From Desulfomicrobium orale DSM 12838 (lineage in GTDB: Bacteria > Desulfobacterota > Desulfovibrionia > Desulfovibrionales > Desulfomicrobiaceae), in assembly GCF_001553625.1 (NCBI RefSeq), contig NZ_CP014230.1:1736001-1800000 (forward strand): a stretch of 64,000 nt of DNA. The letters are read 5' to 3'. Positions 26,338 through 34,236 of the stretch are shown one piece after another (position 1 is the first letter of the stretch; the number at the start of each line of letters is the position of its first letter). The notes under the pieces were generated by a model. That model had not been told where the DNA came from, did not search any database, and saw only the letters and a list, made by a program, of their open reading frames with translations. Position numbers and translations under genes: made by a program.

Positions 26338-26378
26338 GCATGCCATGTGGAATAAGCATGGCATGCTTTTTATATTTT
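26338..26378 (+). terminator. Terminator-like hairpin between permease and split-Soret cytochrome
   Basis: GCATGCCATG (26338-26347) and CATGGCATGC (26357-26366) form a perfect 10-bp stem with a 9-base loop, followed by TTTTTATATTTT. A further GGCATGCCGGGCATGCC repeat lies at about 26382-26398. The hairpin may separate, or only attenuate, transcription into the cytochrome gene. Confidence 0.8.
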
Positions 26379-26426
26379 CAGGCATGCCGGGCATGCCATA
26401 TGCAAACTGTAGCTGGAGGAGGAAGT

Positions 26427-27269
26427 ATGAGCCTGACAAGAAGAGCGATGCTTGGGGCACTGGGCGGGCTTGCTGTGGGTGGAACTGTAGCCTCCGTTGT
26501 AGGGACGGGTATTGCCGCGGCTCCTGAAAATGCTTCTCCGGCCAAAACGGGACGTTTTGAGCAGGTCGGTGGGGATTTCGGATGGAAGCCGCATAAACTG
26601 GATGCGCGTGTCTGTGCGCCGGTGGCCTATGACGGCTACTGGCATAAAGGTTATGCGTGCGGGTACGGAACTTTCTACGGCATTATCGGTATGCTGGGAG
26701 AACAGTACGGCGCGCCGTACAATCAGTTCCCTTTCACCATGCTCGAAGCGAACAAGGGGGGTATTTCCGATTGGGGCACCATCTGTGGAGCGCTGTACGG
26801 GGCGGTTGCCGCTTTCGCGCTGTTCTGGCCCCGCAAGGAGCGTAATGCGATGGTTGATGAATTGTTCAGATGGTATGAGAAAACCAAACTGCCGATCTAC
26901 AATCCGGGGGATGCCGCCAAAGGAGTGAAAGGAGAAATTCCTTCCAATGCGTCCGAATCCGTGCTCTGTCATATATCCGTCGCCAGATGGTGCTATGAGC
27001 ACAAGAAGGAGAACGGAAGCAAGGAACGCAGTGAGCGATGCGGGCGCATCACCGCTGATGTAACGACAAAAGCCATTGAAATAATAAATGCCAAGATAGA
27101 TGCCGGAGAGAGCTGGAAAGGCGCTTATCCCAAACAGGAGTCTGTCGCCTACTGTGGGGAATGCCATTCCAAGGGAAAGGACGCCGACATCCAGAAAGGC
27201 AATATGGACTGTACACCCTGTCATGGCGGCAGCGAGCATGTACAGAACAAGTTCAAGGATCATCCATGA
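26427..27269 (+). CDS. Split-Soret cytochrome c (di-haem, Tat-exported)
   Basis: The protein is 280 residues from the ATG at 26427, behind AGGAGGAAGT. It starts with a twin-arginine signal (MSLTRRAMLGALGGLAVGGTVA). The body matches the split-Soret/C_GCxxG_C_C family: RVCAPVAYDGYWHKGYACGYGTFYGIIGMLGEQYG, FPFTMLEANKGGISDWGTICGALYGAVAAFALF. Two c-type haem sites, CGECH and CTPCH, are close to the C-terminus. The known protein from Desulfovibrio is a periplasmic dimer with stacked bis-His haems; its role is unsettled (nitrate/oxygen stress has been suggested). It follows the TauE-type gene on the same strand, with a hairpin between. Confidence 0.9.
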   Translation: MSLTRRAMLGALGGLAVGGTVASVVGTGIAAAPENASPAKTGRFEQVGGDFGWKPHKLDARVCAPVAYDGYWHKGYACGYGTFYGIIGMLGEQYGAPYNQFPFTMLEANKGGISDWGTICGALYGAVAAFALFWPRKERNAMVDELFRWYEKTKLPIYNPGDAAKGVKGEIPSNASESVLCHISVARWCYEHKKENGSKERSERCGRITADVTTKAIEIINAKIDAGESWKGAYPKQESVAYCGECHSKGKDADIQKGNMDCTPCHGGSEHVQNKFKDHP

Positions 27270-27296
27270 TCCTTCCGCGTGAATGTTCACTTTCAA

Positions 27297-27323
27297 GGGC
27301 CCCATTTATTGGGGCCTTTTTTT
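27297..27323 (+). terminator. Rho-independent terminator after the cytochrome gene
   Basis: GGCCCC (27298-27303), the loop ATTTATT and GGGGCC (27311-27316) are followed by seven T. It lies 28 bases past the stop. Confidence 0.92.
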
Positions 27324-27425
27324 CGGACGCGGCGGGCGAAGATATTTCTTGCTTTTTTGTGCGGAAGAGCTTGAGGTTTGACGCTGGCTTTCGGGCAGCG
27401 TTTCCGGGCTATCGAGGCGGTTTTC

Positions 27426-28088
27426 ATGGAGATTGTGCATCGCTTTTTCTTGTCGCTGGACCCTTGGCTGATCTGGGCGTTCAGGTTGACGGAGGATCCG
27501 TGGGCGGGTTTTCTGACGGGCTGCGTGCTGATCTGCCTGATCTGCGTGATTCTGGGAGATGCCACCTCGATCCTGGCCAGACGTTTGAATCGCGGCGTTT
27601 ACGGACGCTATCACGACGAAATGGTCCGCAACCACAATCTTTCGGTCACGGCTCTCCGGCATGCGGACAAAGCGGCCTATGCGGCGGCAAACAAACAGGC
27701 CCATGAGGCCTTTGGGAAATATTTTTTCAGCCAGGCCGGGGCGTTCACTCTGTCCATCTGGCCTTTTCCCTTCGCTTTGGGCTGGATGGAGACGCGCTTT
27801 GGCGGCGTGCCGCTGACTCTGCCCGTGTCCATACCGGGCGTGGGCGACGAAGTGATGTACCCTTTTTTCTGCATCCCGCTCTATATTCTGGTGCGGATTG
27901 TCTACGGGCGGATCATGCGGCTTTTCGCCCCGTACCGGCGGGTCCTTGCCTGGACCGGGCATGGAGGGAAAACGGAAATGCTGCGCTTCGAGGAGCTGCT
28001 GCGTCCGGAGCCGGCGCAAACAAGGCCCGAGACGGCTGGTCCCGAAGGGAGCGGCAAGGAAGGAGGGCGGCATGGAACAGGGCTTTGA
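27426..28088 (+). CDS. Uncharacterised inner-membrane protein, possibly Oxa1-superfamily (DUF106-like) in layout
   Basis: The protein is 220 residues from the ATG at 27426, preceded by GAGGCGG. I do not recognise it firmly. The layout is a membrane helix (LTEDPWAGFLTGCVLICLICVILGDATSILA), then a basic, charged helical stretch (RHADKAAYAAANKQAHEAFGKYFF), then hydrophobic segments (AGAFTLSIWPFPFALGWM, and VMYPFFCIPLYILVRIVYGRIM), ending in a hydrophilic tail. This TM-coiled coil-TM pattern recalls the DUF106/EMC3 branch of the Oxa1 superfamily of membrane insertases, but that is a resemblance only. The 3' end overlaps the next gene by 17 bases, indicating one operon. Confidence 0.75.
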   Translation: MEIVHRFFLSLDPWLIWAFRLTEDPWAGFLTGCVLICLICVILGDATSILARRLNRGVYGRYHDEMVRNHNLSVTALRHADKAAYAAANKQAHEAFGKYFFSQAGAFTLSIWPFPFALGWMETRFGGVPLTLPVSIPGVGDEVMYPFFCIPLYILVRIVYGRIMRLFAPYRRVLAWTGHGGKTEMLRFEELLRPEPAQTRPETAGPEGSGKEGGRHGTGL

Positions 28089-29745
28089 TCTGTTTTCGCA
28101 CTGGACTTTCGAATCCTTTGCTCCCGGTTCCATTTCCCGGCTGAAGTACGACGCGTTCCGGCAAATCCAGGAAAATGCGTCAACGTGTCTGCGCCTTTTG
28201 GGTGAGATCGAGGCCCTGGATGCGGCCCTGACGGATTGGGCCCGCGTTTCCGCTCTGGTCGACCGGCTGTCCGTGGAAATCGGGGCGCTCGTGGAGCGGC
28301 TGCGCATCATGAATCCCGTTGAATTCATGGATGTGCGCGAGCGGTTTGCCAAGGTGGATTTTTATGTACGCTTGGCAATGGACCGAGCGGAGGAAAAGAC
28401 CGGGCCGCCTTATGTGCGGGAATGTTCCTCCTGGAGCGGGGAATGCGCGTGGCTTCGCAACTTTCTGGACGGCGGGGAGCGGACGGTAGTGTTGGTGGTC
28501 AGTCCGGCCCTGTATCAGTATTTCGTGGAAGTGAACGCGTTGCGCCATGATCTGGAAAGAACATTGTGCGCGTGCGATCCGGCGGATCCTGCACGGCTTG
28601 CCGCTGTGGAAGAAGAGGCCCGCACCCTGCTGCACGCCGGGAGGCTGCCCCGGCGGCTGGCTGACGAGCTGGAGATCGCCGCGGTGGATCTGGCTCCGGG
28701 CGGTGGCCTGCTGGATGTGTGGAGTTTCATAGGGACCGGGGATCAGCGGGATTTTCTCGGTGGCGAGCGGGGAGTACGGGCCGCCGACATGGCCGGGGCC
28801 TGGAAGCGGGCGGTGGTCCGGAAGTTTTCCCCCGAGGCGCAGATTTTTCGTTTGAACCGGGGGCTGGCCGACGGGGAAGACGGGGTGACGGTCGTGGCTC
28901 ATATATCGAAAGCGGCGGAGCCGCGTCCCGCCGTTCCGGCCGTTTCCGATGCGGCGGCTTTCAGGAGCCGCCTGCGCGGTGTGCTTCCGCAGGTCACGCA
29001 TCTGCATGTTTTTCGCGGTGAAGAAGAGTCCGTCCGTCCGGACCAGTGCCGGTCCCTGTATGATCTGCTGTGCCTGTGCCTGGACCGGGGCCTGTCTCAG
29101 GTCTTCGCCTTTGCCGGGGAGCCGGGCAAAGGCATGGCGGGGGTGAAGCGGATGCGGCTGGATGTTCCGGTGACGGTGGACGTTTTCAACCTGGAGGACG
29201 CCTTTTTTCCTTCAGTGGCGGAGCGGGCGGTCATTTCCGTGGAAGATGTCCGATCCATTCCGGCGTGGTCTTTTCTCCTTGGTCTGGCCTGTCCTGCTGT
29301 TTCGTGGCCGCCTTTCCCTCAGGAGAAAACGGCCCTGAGGCACCACGGCAGCTACGCTGTTTTGTCCCAGTTTTTCATGCACTGTACGCTGCGCCTGAAG
29401 CGGAATCTGTTCGCGGTGGAGTGTCACTGCTCGGATCATGCCGAAAAATATGTCCGTTTCTGTTTCAAGGGCGTGTGCCGGGGCGAGGGCGGGCAGAGCG
29501 GCCGCCGGGAAATCCTGCGCCGGATTCTCGAGGACGAAGGCTTTCTGGTGCACACCTGCGGCGAGTATCTGGAGGCTGTCCGCACGGCCGGCGACGATGT
29601 GCCGCTGCAGCGCAACCTTGTCTGTCTGGGGGTGCTCGTGGCCTGGATTCAGACCAGCGGCGAACGGGAACTGGAAGCACTGGGGCCGGAGCGGGGGCTG
29701 GAGGCGTTCCGGACGCTTCTGGCCGGAACCGTCGATCAGGACTGA
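28072..29745 (+). CDS. Uncharacterised protein with a C-terminal region like that of PEP-synthase-type proteins
   Basis: The protein is 557 residues from the ATG at 28072, behind AAGGAGGGCGGC; the frame is open further upstream, but that part overlaps the preceding gene. It is soluble and has no signal. The first ~230 residues are helical and acidic. The C-terminal part (GSYAVLSQFFMHCTLRLKRNLFAVECHCSDHAEKYVRFCFKGVC, then RREILRRILEDEGFLVHTCGEYLEAV) resembles, from memory, the extra C-terminal domain of PEP/pyruvate-binding proteins of Desulfovibrionales. No ATP-grasp or phosphohistidine domain is visible, so no PEP chemistry can be claimed. It is co-transcribed with the membrane protein upstream. 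Confidence 0.75.
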   Translation: MEQGFDLFSHWTFESFAPGSISRLKYDAFRQIQENASTCLRLLGEIEALDAALTDWARVSALVDRLSVEIGALVERLRIMNPVEFMDVRERFAKVDFYVRLAMDRAEEKTGPPYVRECSSWSGECAWLRNFLDGGERTVVLVVSPALYQYFVEVNALRHDLERTLCACDPADPARLAAVEEEARTLLHAGRLPRRLADELEIAAVDLAPGGGLLDVWSFIGTGDQRDFLGGERGVRAADMAGAWKRAVVRKFSPEAQIFRLNRGLADGEDGVTVVAHISKAAEPRPAVPAVSDAAAFRSRLRGVLPQVTHLHVFRGEEESVRPDQCRSLYDLLCLCLDRGLSQVFAFAGEPGKGMAGVKRMRLDVPVTVDVFNLEDAFFPSVAERAVISVEDVRSIPAWSFLLGLACPAVSWPPFPQEKTALRHHGSYAVLSQFFMHCTLRLKRNLFAVECHCSDHAEKYVRFCFKGVCRGEGGQSGRREILRRILEDEGFLVHTCGEYLEAVRTAGDDVPLQRNLVCLGVLVAWIQTSGERELEALGPERGLEAFRTLLAGTVDQD

Positions 29746-29841
29746 TGTCCATCCCGGCCTGTGCCATTTTGATGGCCAAGCCCCAGTGGCCGGCCTTCGC
29801 GTGTTTGTGGACCCGTTTTCAATTGGATGGAGAGATGCCGC

Positions 29842-29860
29842 ATCATGCTGTTCGCATGAT
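29842..29860 (+). repeat. Small hairpin just before the lysC ribosome-binding site
   Basis: ATCATGC (29842-29848) and GCATGAT (29854-29860) enclose the loop TGTTC and sit directly before TTTAAGGAG. In RNA it could affect translation start or work as a weak attenuator. There is no long T run. Confidence 0.4.
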
Positions 29861-29875
29861 TTAAGGAGAAACGGC

Positions 29876-30991
29876 ATGGCCCGTATCGTTCAGAAGTACG
29901 GCGGCAGCAGTGTGGCCGCCCCGGAGCAGATTCGCGATCTGGCCCGGCGCATCGTGGCCCGGCACGACGCCGGAGATGAAATAGTGGTGGTGGTTTCGGC
30001 CATGGGCAAGACCACGGACGCCCTGGTGGCTCAGGCCAGGGAACTGGCCGCGCGGCCGGATCCGAGAGAGATGGACATGCTGCTTTCCGTGGGGGAACGT
30101 ATTTCCATCGCCATGATGAGCATTGCCATAAACGGTATCCGTCCCGGTCTGGCCGTGTCCTTTACGGGGTCGCAGATCGGCCTTATCACGGACTGCAACC
30201 ATGGCGACGCCCGTGTGCTCGAGGTGCGCGGCGAGCGGTTGCGGCAGGCCCTGAGCCAGGGAAAGATCGCGGTGGTGGCCGGTTTTCAGGGCGTATCCAC
30301 GGACAAGGAGATCACCACCTTGGGCCGGGGCGGCTCGGATACCACGGCCGTGGCTCTGGCCGCCGCTTTAGGGGCCGATGTCTGTGAAATCTATTCGGAT
30401 GTTGATGGCGTGTACACGTCCGACCCGCGCCTTGCTCCCGCCGCCCGCCGCCTGGATTCCGTGGACTATGAAACCATGCTGGAGATGTCCGCGGCCGGGG
30501 CCAAGGTACTCAAGGATGACGCCGTCGAGTACGCCCGCCGCTTGGGCGTGCGCATCGCCGCGGGGTCGAGCCGCTCCGGCGAGATAGGAACCATCGTCTC
30601 CAGCGGAAACCTGAACCGGGACACCCTGCAGGCCATGGTCTACCATGACCGTCTGCGCTGGATGGTCTTCGAGGAGGGCGCTGATCTGCCGCCGGAATGC
30701 CGGTTGTGCCAGAGCATGGATCAGCGCACCGTCGTGGTGGTGGATGAGCGGCACGCGGGCGGCATGGAAGGCGTGCCCTGCGTGAGCCTGTCCATGATCG
30801 GTTCCTGGGCGGCGGGGCGGAAGGAGCATCTGAGCCGGGTTTTCGCCCGCCTGGAAAAGGCCGGAAACCGCGTGCTGGCCATCAGCAGCACGGTGCTCAA
30901 GTATGAGATTTTTCTGGAAGATCCCCTCGAGCAGGAACTGGTGGTGGCCATTCACGACGATCTCTTCGGTCCCGGCGAGCCGGGCCGGTAA
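29876..30991 (+). CDS. lysC: Aspartate kinase with a shortened regulatory region
   Basis: Aspartokinase phosphorylates aspartate, the first step to lysine, threonine and methionine. The ATG at 29876 follows TTAAGGAG. The protein has 371 residues, whereas typical enzymes have about 400 or more. The kinase core is complete: ARIVQKYGGSSVAAPEQI, VVVVSAMGKTTDAL, LLSVGERISIAMMSIAI, GFQGVSTDKEITTLGRGGSDTTAVALAAALGADVCEIYSDVDGVYTSDPR and EMSAAGAKVLKDDAVEYARR. The ACT part (~residue 250 onward) is short and divergent, with no clear second copy of the usual lysine-binding motif. Feedback control may therefore differ; this is inference. Confidence 0.9.
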   Translation: MARIVQKYGGSSVAAPEQIRDLARRIVARHDAGDEIVVVVSAMGKTTDALVAQARELAARPDPREMDMLLSVGERISIAMMSIAINGIRPGLAVSFTGSQIGLITDCNHGDARVLEVRGERLRQALSQGKIAVVAGFQGVSTDKEITTLGRGGSDTTAVALAAALGADVCEIYSDVDGVYTSDPRLAPAARRLDSVDYETMLEMSAAGAKVLKDDAVEYARRLGVRIAAGSSRSGEIGTIVSSGNLNRDTLQAMVYHDRLRWMVFEEGADLPPECRLCQSMDQRTVVVVDERHAGGMEGVPCVSLSMIGSWAAGRKEHLSRVFARLEKAGNRVLAISSTVLKYEIFLEDPLEQELVVAIHDDLFGPGEPGR

Positions 30992-31017
30992 AAACGCAAG
31001 TCCAAGGAGGAAAAGAT

Positions 31018-31806
31018 ATGAGCTTCGGCAATATTCTCGGCAAGTTGTTGCAGCAGGGCATGTCCGGACAGACCCGGACGCGGATTGAACGGGCCGCTCA
31101 GGCTCCCGGCATGAACACCAGTCTGAACGATCTGCTCGGCGGCGTGCTGGGCGGCCAGCGTGGTGCTCAGGGCTCCACTGGCGGCGATGCCCTGTCCGGC
31201 GTGTTGGGCATGGCCCGGGATTTTCTGGGCAACAAGCAGGCGGGCGGCCTGTCCGGCGCCCAGTTGGGAGGGCTCGGCGCCCTGGCCGGAGCGCTGCTTG
31301 GCGGCGGCGGAAAATCCATGCGCGGCGCTTTGAGCGGAACGGCGGTGGCCCTGCTCGGGTCGCTGGCCCTGAACGCCCTGCAGGCCAAACGTTCCGGACA
31401 GGCGAGTCCGGTTCAGGGTCTGGATGCGACAGCCATGCAGGCCCTGGCTGCGGAGGATACCCAGCGGCTGATGGTCCGGGGCATGATCGCCGCCGCCAAG
31501 GCCGATGGGGGCATTGACCAGGCCGAAATGGGCCGCATCATGGGCAAGATCGGCGATGACGGCGTGACCGGCGAAGAGAAGCAGATGGTCATGGATGAAC
31601 TGATGCGTCCGCTGAATCTGGAGGCTCTGGCCGCCGAGGTGCCCAACGAGGCCGTGGCCAGTCAGCTCTATGCAGCTTCGCTTCTGGCCATCGAGGTCGA
31701 TACGCCTCAGGAGATCGACTACCTGCGCCGTCTGGCCGCGGCTTTGAATCTCGATCAGACCACTGTGGCCCGTCTGCACGAACTGACCGGCGCGCCGCAG
31801 GTTTGA
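31018..31806 (+). CDS. DUF533 (YebE-like) protein
   Basis: The protein is 262 residues, behind AAGGAGGAAAAGAT. The first ~120 residues are Gly/Ala/Gln-rich with a hydrophobic glycine-rich stretch (GGLGALAGALLGGGGKSMRGALSGTAVALLGSLALNAL) that may insert in or lie on a membrane. The C-terminal ~130 residues are the DUF533/TerB-like helical domain (QRLMVRGMIAAAKADGGIDQAEMGRIMGKI, ASQLYAASLLAIEVDTPQEIDYLRRLAAALNL). YebE-type proteins are linked to envelope stress in enterobacteria, but no biochemical function is known. It follows lysC by 26 bases, possibly on the same transcript. Confidence 0.85.
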   Translation: MSFGNILGKLLQQGMSGQTRTRIERAAQAPGMNTSLNDLLGGVLGGQRGAQGSTGGDALSGVLGMARDFLGNKQAGGLSGAQLGGLGALAGALLGGGGKSMRGALSGTAVALLGSLALNALQAKRSGQASPVQGLDATAMQALAAEDTQRLMVRGMIAAAKADGGIDQAEMGRIMGKIGDDGVTGEEKQMVMDELMRPLNLEALAAEVPNEAVASQLYAASLLAIEVDTPQEIDYLRRLAAALNLDQTTVARLHELTGAPQV

Positions 31807-31811
31807 GCGTA

Positions 31812-31841
31812 ATTTCCGGGAGGCTCCGGCCTTCCGGAAAT
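31812..31841. terminator. Inverted repeat between convergent genes
   Basis: ATTTCCGG (31812-31819) and CCGGAAAT (31834-31841) flank a GC-rich loop in the 34 bases between two convergent genes. It may serve both directions as a terminator, though no T run follows. Confidence 0.5.
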
Positions 31842-33142
31842 CATTCGGGCGAGGGCGCGAACCGGATGCGCTGAATGCGCCTGCGGTCCATGCGTTCCAC
31901 CGTGAACACGCCTTCGGGGAGAGAAATCACATCCCCGGTTTCCAGCACCCGCCCGGCCTGGGCCAGCAGAAAACCGGCCATGGTGGTGTAGGCCTCGCTT
32001 TCGGGCAGGGAGAGGCCGAGCTTCCGGTTGGCGTCGCGCACCGTGAGCATGCCGTCCAGCACGAACTGTCCTCCATCGCGCACGATCTGGGAGCGGACTT
32101 CTTCATCGTACTCGTCGTTGATCTCGCCCACGATTTCTTCCAGCACATCTTCCAGGGTGACCAGCCCTTCAAGACCGCCGTACTCGTCCATGACGAAGAC
32201 GAGATGCGTGCGGGTGGCCTGCATCTGCTTGAGCAGGCTGCCCAGATGCTTGCCGACGGGCACGAAGACCGGCGGGTGGATGATGGCGGTCATGGAGAAC
32301 ACCAGGCCGGGCGTTTTGGACATGAACGGCTCCATATCCTGGCGGAACAGCACGCCGACCATATCGTCCAGGTCTTTCCCGTAAACGGGCAGGCGGGAGT
32401 AGCCGTGAACGCGGAAGGCTTCCAGCGTTTCGTCCAGGGTCGCGTCCACTGGCAGGGCCGTGATTTCCGAGCGCGGCACCATGGCTTCATGGGCCTCGGT
32501 GGTGTCGAAGTCGAAGGCGCGCCGGATGAGACGGCGTTTCTCCTCTTCGATCTGGCCGCTGGAGTAGCTGGCGTCGATGAGCATGCGCAGCTCCTCCTCG
32601 GTGTACACGGAACCGTGGCTGGCATTGGGTGAAAAACCCAGCATCCGGACCGTGAGGTTGCCGGCCCGGTCCAGCAGGCGGATGGGCCAGTAGAACACGC
32701 GGTGGAATATCTCCATGGGCAGGGCCACGATGAGGGCCGTTTTTTCCGCCTGATCCAGAGCGATGGTCTTGGGGGCCAGCTCACCCAGCACGATGTGCAG
32801 AAAGGTGATCAGGCTGAAGGAAATGGCGAAGGACAGGGAATGCAGGACCGCGTCGGGCACGTAGTTCTGGAGCAGGGGATCGAGCAGGCGGGCGATGGCC
32901 GGTTCGCCGATCCATCCCAGAGCCAGAGAGGAGAGGGTGATGCCCAGCTGTGTGGCCGAGATGTACGCGTTCAGATTGTCGATGACCCGCAGCAGGCGCT
33001 TGTACCGCCTGTGTCCTTCGGCGGCCAGGGACGCTACGCGGGAACGGCGCACGGCCACCAGGGAAAATTCCGAAGCCACGAAAAAGCCGTTGGCCAGCAC
33101 CAGAAGTATCACCAGAAGCAGAAAAAGACCTGAGCGCAGCAT
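31841..33142 (-). CDS. CNNM/HlyC-type membrane protein with CBS domains
   Basis: The 433 residues show the full family layout. A DUF21 membrane domain has four helices (LFLLLVILLVLANGFFVASEFSLVAVRRSRVASLAAEG, LSSLALGWIGEPAIARLL and LITFLHIVLGELAPKTIALDQAEK). A CBS pair follows (EAHEAMVPRSEITALPVDATLDETLEAF and GSLLKQMQATRTHLVFVMDEYGGLEGLVTLEDVLEEIVGEI), then the C-terminal CorC/HlyC transporter-associated domain (DGMLTVRDANRKLGLSLPE). Related proteins (MpfA, YfjD, CNNM) take part in magnesium or cation export and hemolysin-like phenotypes; the substrate here is inferred. The 254 bases upstream to the next gene contain no gene that I can see. Confidence 0.92.
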   Translation of the reverse strand: MLRSGLFLLLVILLVLANGFFVASEFSLVAVRRSRVASLAAEGHRRYKRLLRVIDNLNAYISATQLGITLSSLALGWIGEPAIARLLDPLLQNYVPDAVLHSLSFAISFSLITFLHIVLGELAPKTIALDQAEKTALIVALPMEIFHRVFYWPIRLLDRAGNLTVRMLGFSPNASHGSVYTEEELRMLIDASYSSGQIEEEKRRLIRRAFDFDTTEAHEAMVPRSEITALPVDATLDETLEAFRVHGYSRLPVYGKDLDDMVGVLFRQDMEPFMSKTPGLVFSMTAIIHPPVFVPVGKHLGSLLKQMQATRTHLVFVMDEYGGLEGLVTLEDVLEEIVGEINDEYDEEVRSQIVRDGGQFVLDGMLTVRDANRKLGLSLPESEAYTTMAGFLLAQAGRVLETGDVISLPEGVFTVERMDRRRIQRIRFAPSPE

Positions 33143-33396
33143 GAATGTCCTTTGAACTCGTGTTTTCTGTTATGGCTTCCAGGTTCCGCCGGTGCGGCCC
33201 GCGCGCCGGAAGAAGCCTGTCTGTCCGTCTGTAGATGGGGTTCGGGGTGGGGGTAAAGGGGCAATCCGGGCGGGGGCGGGAAATAAGCCTGTTTTCGGAA
33301 GGTGCAGGCGAAGCCTCGCCGGTGCGGGGCTCCGCATTTTGTTGTTCAAAGACGCCTGCCGCCGGATGGCCGTGTGTTTTACGGCGGGCGGCCGGG

Positions 33397-34014
33397 CTAT
33401 TTAATGGCTCCGCTTTCTTTCAGCAGCACGGCCATGGATTCGGCCAGGCGGCGGTATCCCGCGGCATTGGGATGGACCTGGTCCGCCTTGAGGTCGCCTT
33501 TTTTCAGTATCTCAACAAGTATGTCCTCCTCGATGGGCAGGGAAAATTCCTTGGCCAGATTCGCGTACAAGGCCGGCGGGGCCAGAGGAAGGCGTGGCGC
33601 GGGCACGGCCACCAGCACCACGGAGATGCCCCTGTCCCGGGCCGTCTGGATCATGGCCCTGAGGTTCGCCTCGGTCTGCTCGAAGGGCGCGTGCTGGAGC
33701 ATGTCGTTTCCTCCGTGGCAGAGAATGAGCAGACCGGGAGTTTCCCTATCCAGGATTTCCGGCAGGCGCCGCAGCCCGTCGGAGGTCACTTCTCCGGAAA
33801 TTCCGGCGTTGATGACGCGCCGTCCGGTCATGCTTTCCAGCACGGTTGGATAATCCTCCCCTGAAGCGGCCCCATTGCCGGCGGTCAGGCTGTCGCCGAA
33901 GGCCAGAATGGCCGCGTCGTTTGCCAGAGGCGGCAGTGCGGGTTGCGAGGAGCAGGACGCGAGCGCGATGCAGAAAAGCAGCAGCCCTGCAGCCGCGTGA
34001 AGCGATTTTTTCAT
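33397..34014 (-). CDS. SGNH/GDSL hydrolase lipoprotein (TesA-type arylesterase)
   Basis: The protein is 205 residues with a lipoprotein signal peptide: MKKSLHAAAGLLLFCIALASCSS, the lipobox LASC giving Cys near residue 21. The SGNH blocks are visible: ILAFGDSLTAGNGA (block I Ser), INAGISGEVTSDGL (Gly), LLILCHGGNDMLQ (Asn) and ADQVHPNAAGYR (catalytic Asp-x-x-His). The family includes TesA multifunctional esterase/lysophospholipase. The lipobox predicts anchoring in the envelope, unlike periplasmic TesA. AAGGAGGTTTCG precedes the start. Confidence 0.9.
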   Translation of the reverse strand: MKKSLHAAAGLLLFCIALASCSSQPALPPLANDAAILAFGDSLTAGNGAASGEDYPTVLESMTGRRVINAGISGEVTSDGLRRLPEILDRETPGLLILCHGGNDMLQHAPFEQTEANLRAMIQTARDRGISVVLVAVPAPRLPLAPPALYANLAKEFSLPIEEDILVEILKKGDLKADQVHPNAAGYRRLAESMAVLLKESGAIK

Positions 34015-34161
34015 CGAAACCTCCTTGATCCGACTTTCTTGTGGAATGCCGTACCGTTAGCCTGCGGAGAGGAAAGACACAAGACGATCTGGCCAGAGTA
34101 CATATCCCGCCCGGAAGATCTCTGGGTGAAAGGGCGTGCGGCCGTCCCGCTTCGGAAAAAG

Positions 34162-34189
34162 AAACCGCCGGAGAAGGCCCGGCGGTTTT
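34162..34189 (-). terminator. Terminator for the M23 peptidase gene
   Basis: AAACCGCCGG and CCGGCGGTTT form a perfect stem around a short loop (AGAAGGC). On the minus strand it is followed by CTTTTTCC. It lies about 50 bases beyond the peptidase stop. Confidence 0.85.
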
Positions 34190-34236
34190 CGCGGTCAGCG
34201 GCTGTCTGGCCGCGGCAGAGTCCGGCTCCGGCCTCT

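Noticed and set aside
26382-26398. GGCATGCC repeats upstream of the split-Soret gene as a regulator site.
   Set aside because: They are part of, or a near-duplicate of, the terminator hairpin arms, and too simple to claim an operator.
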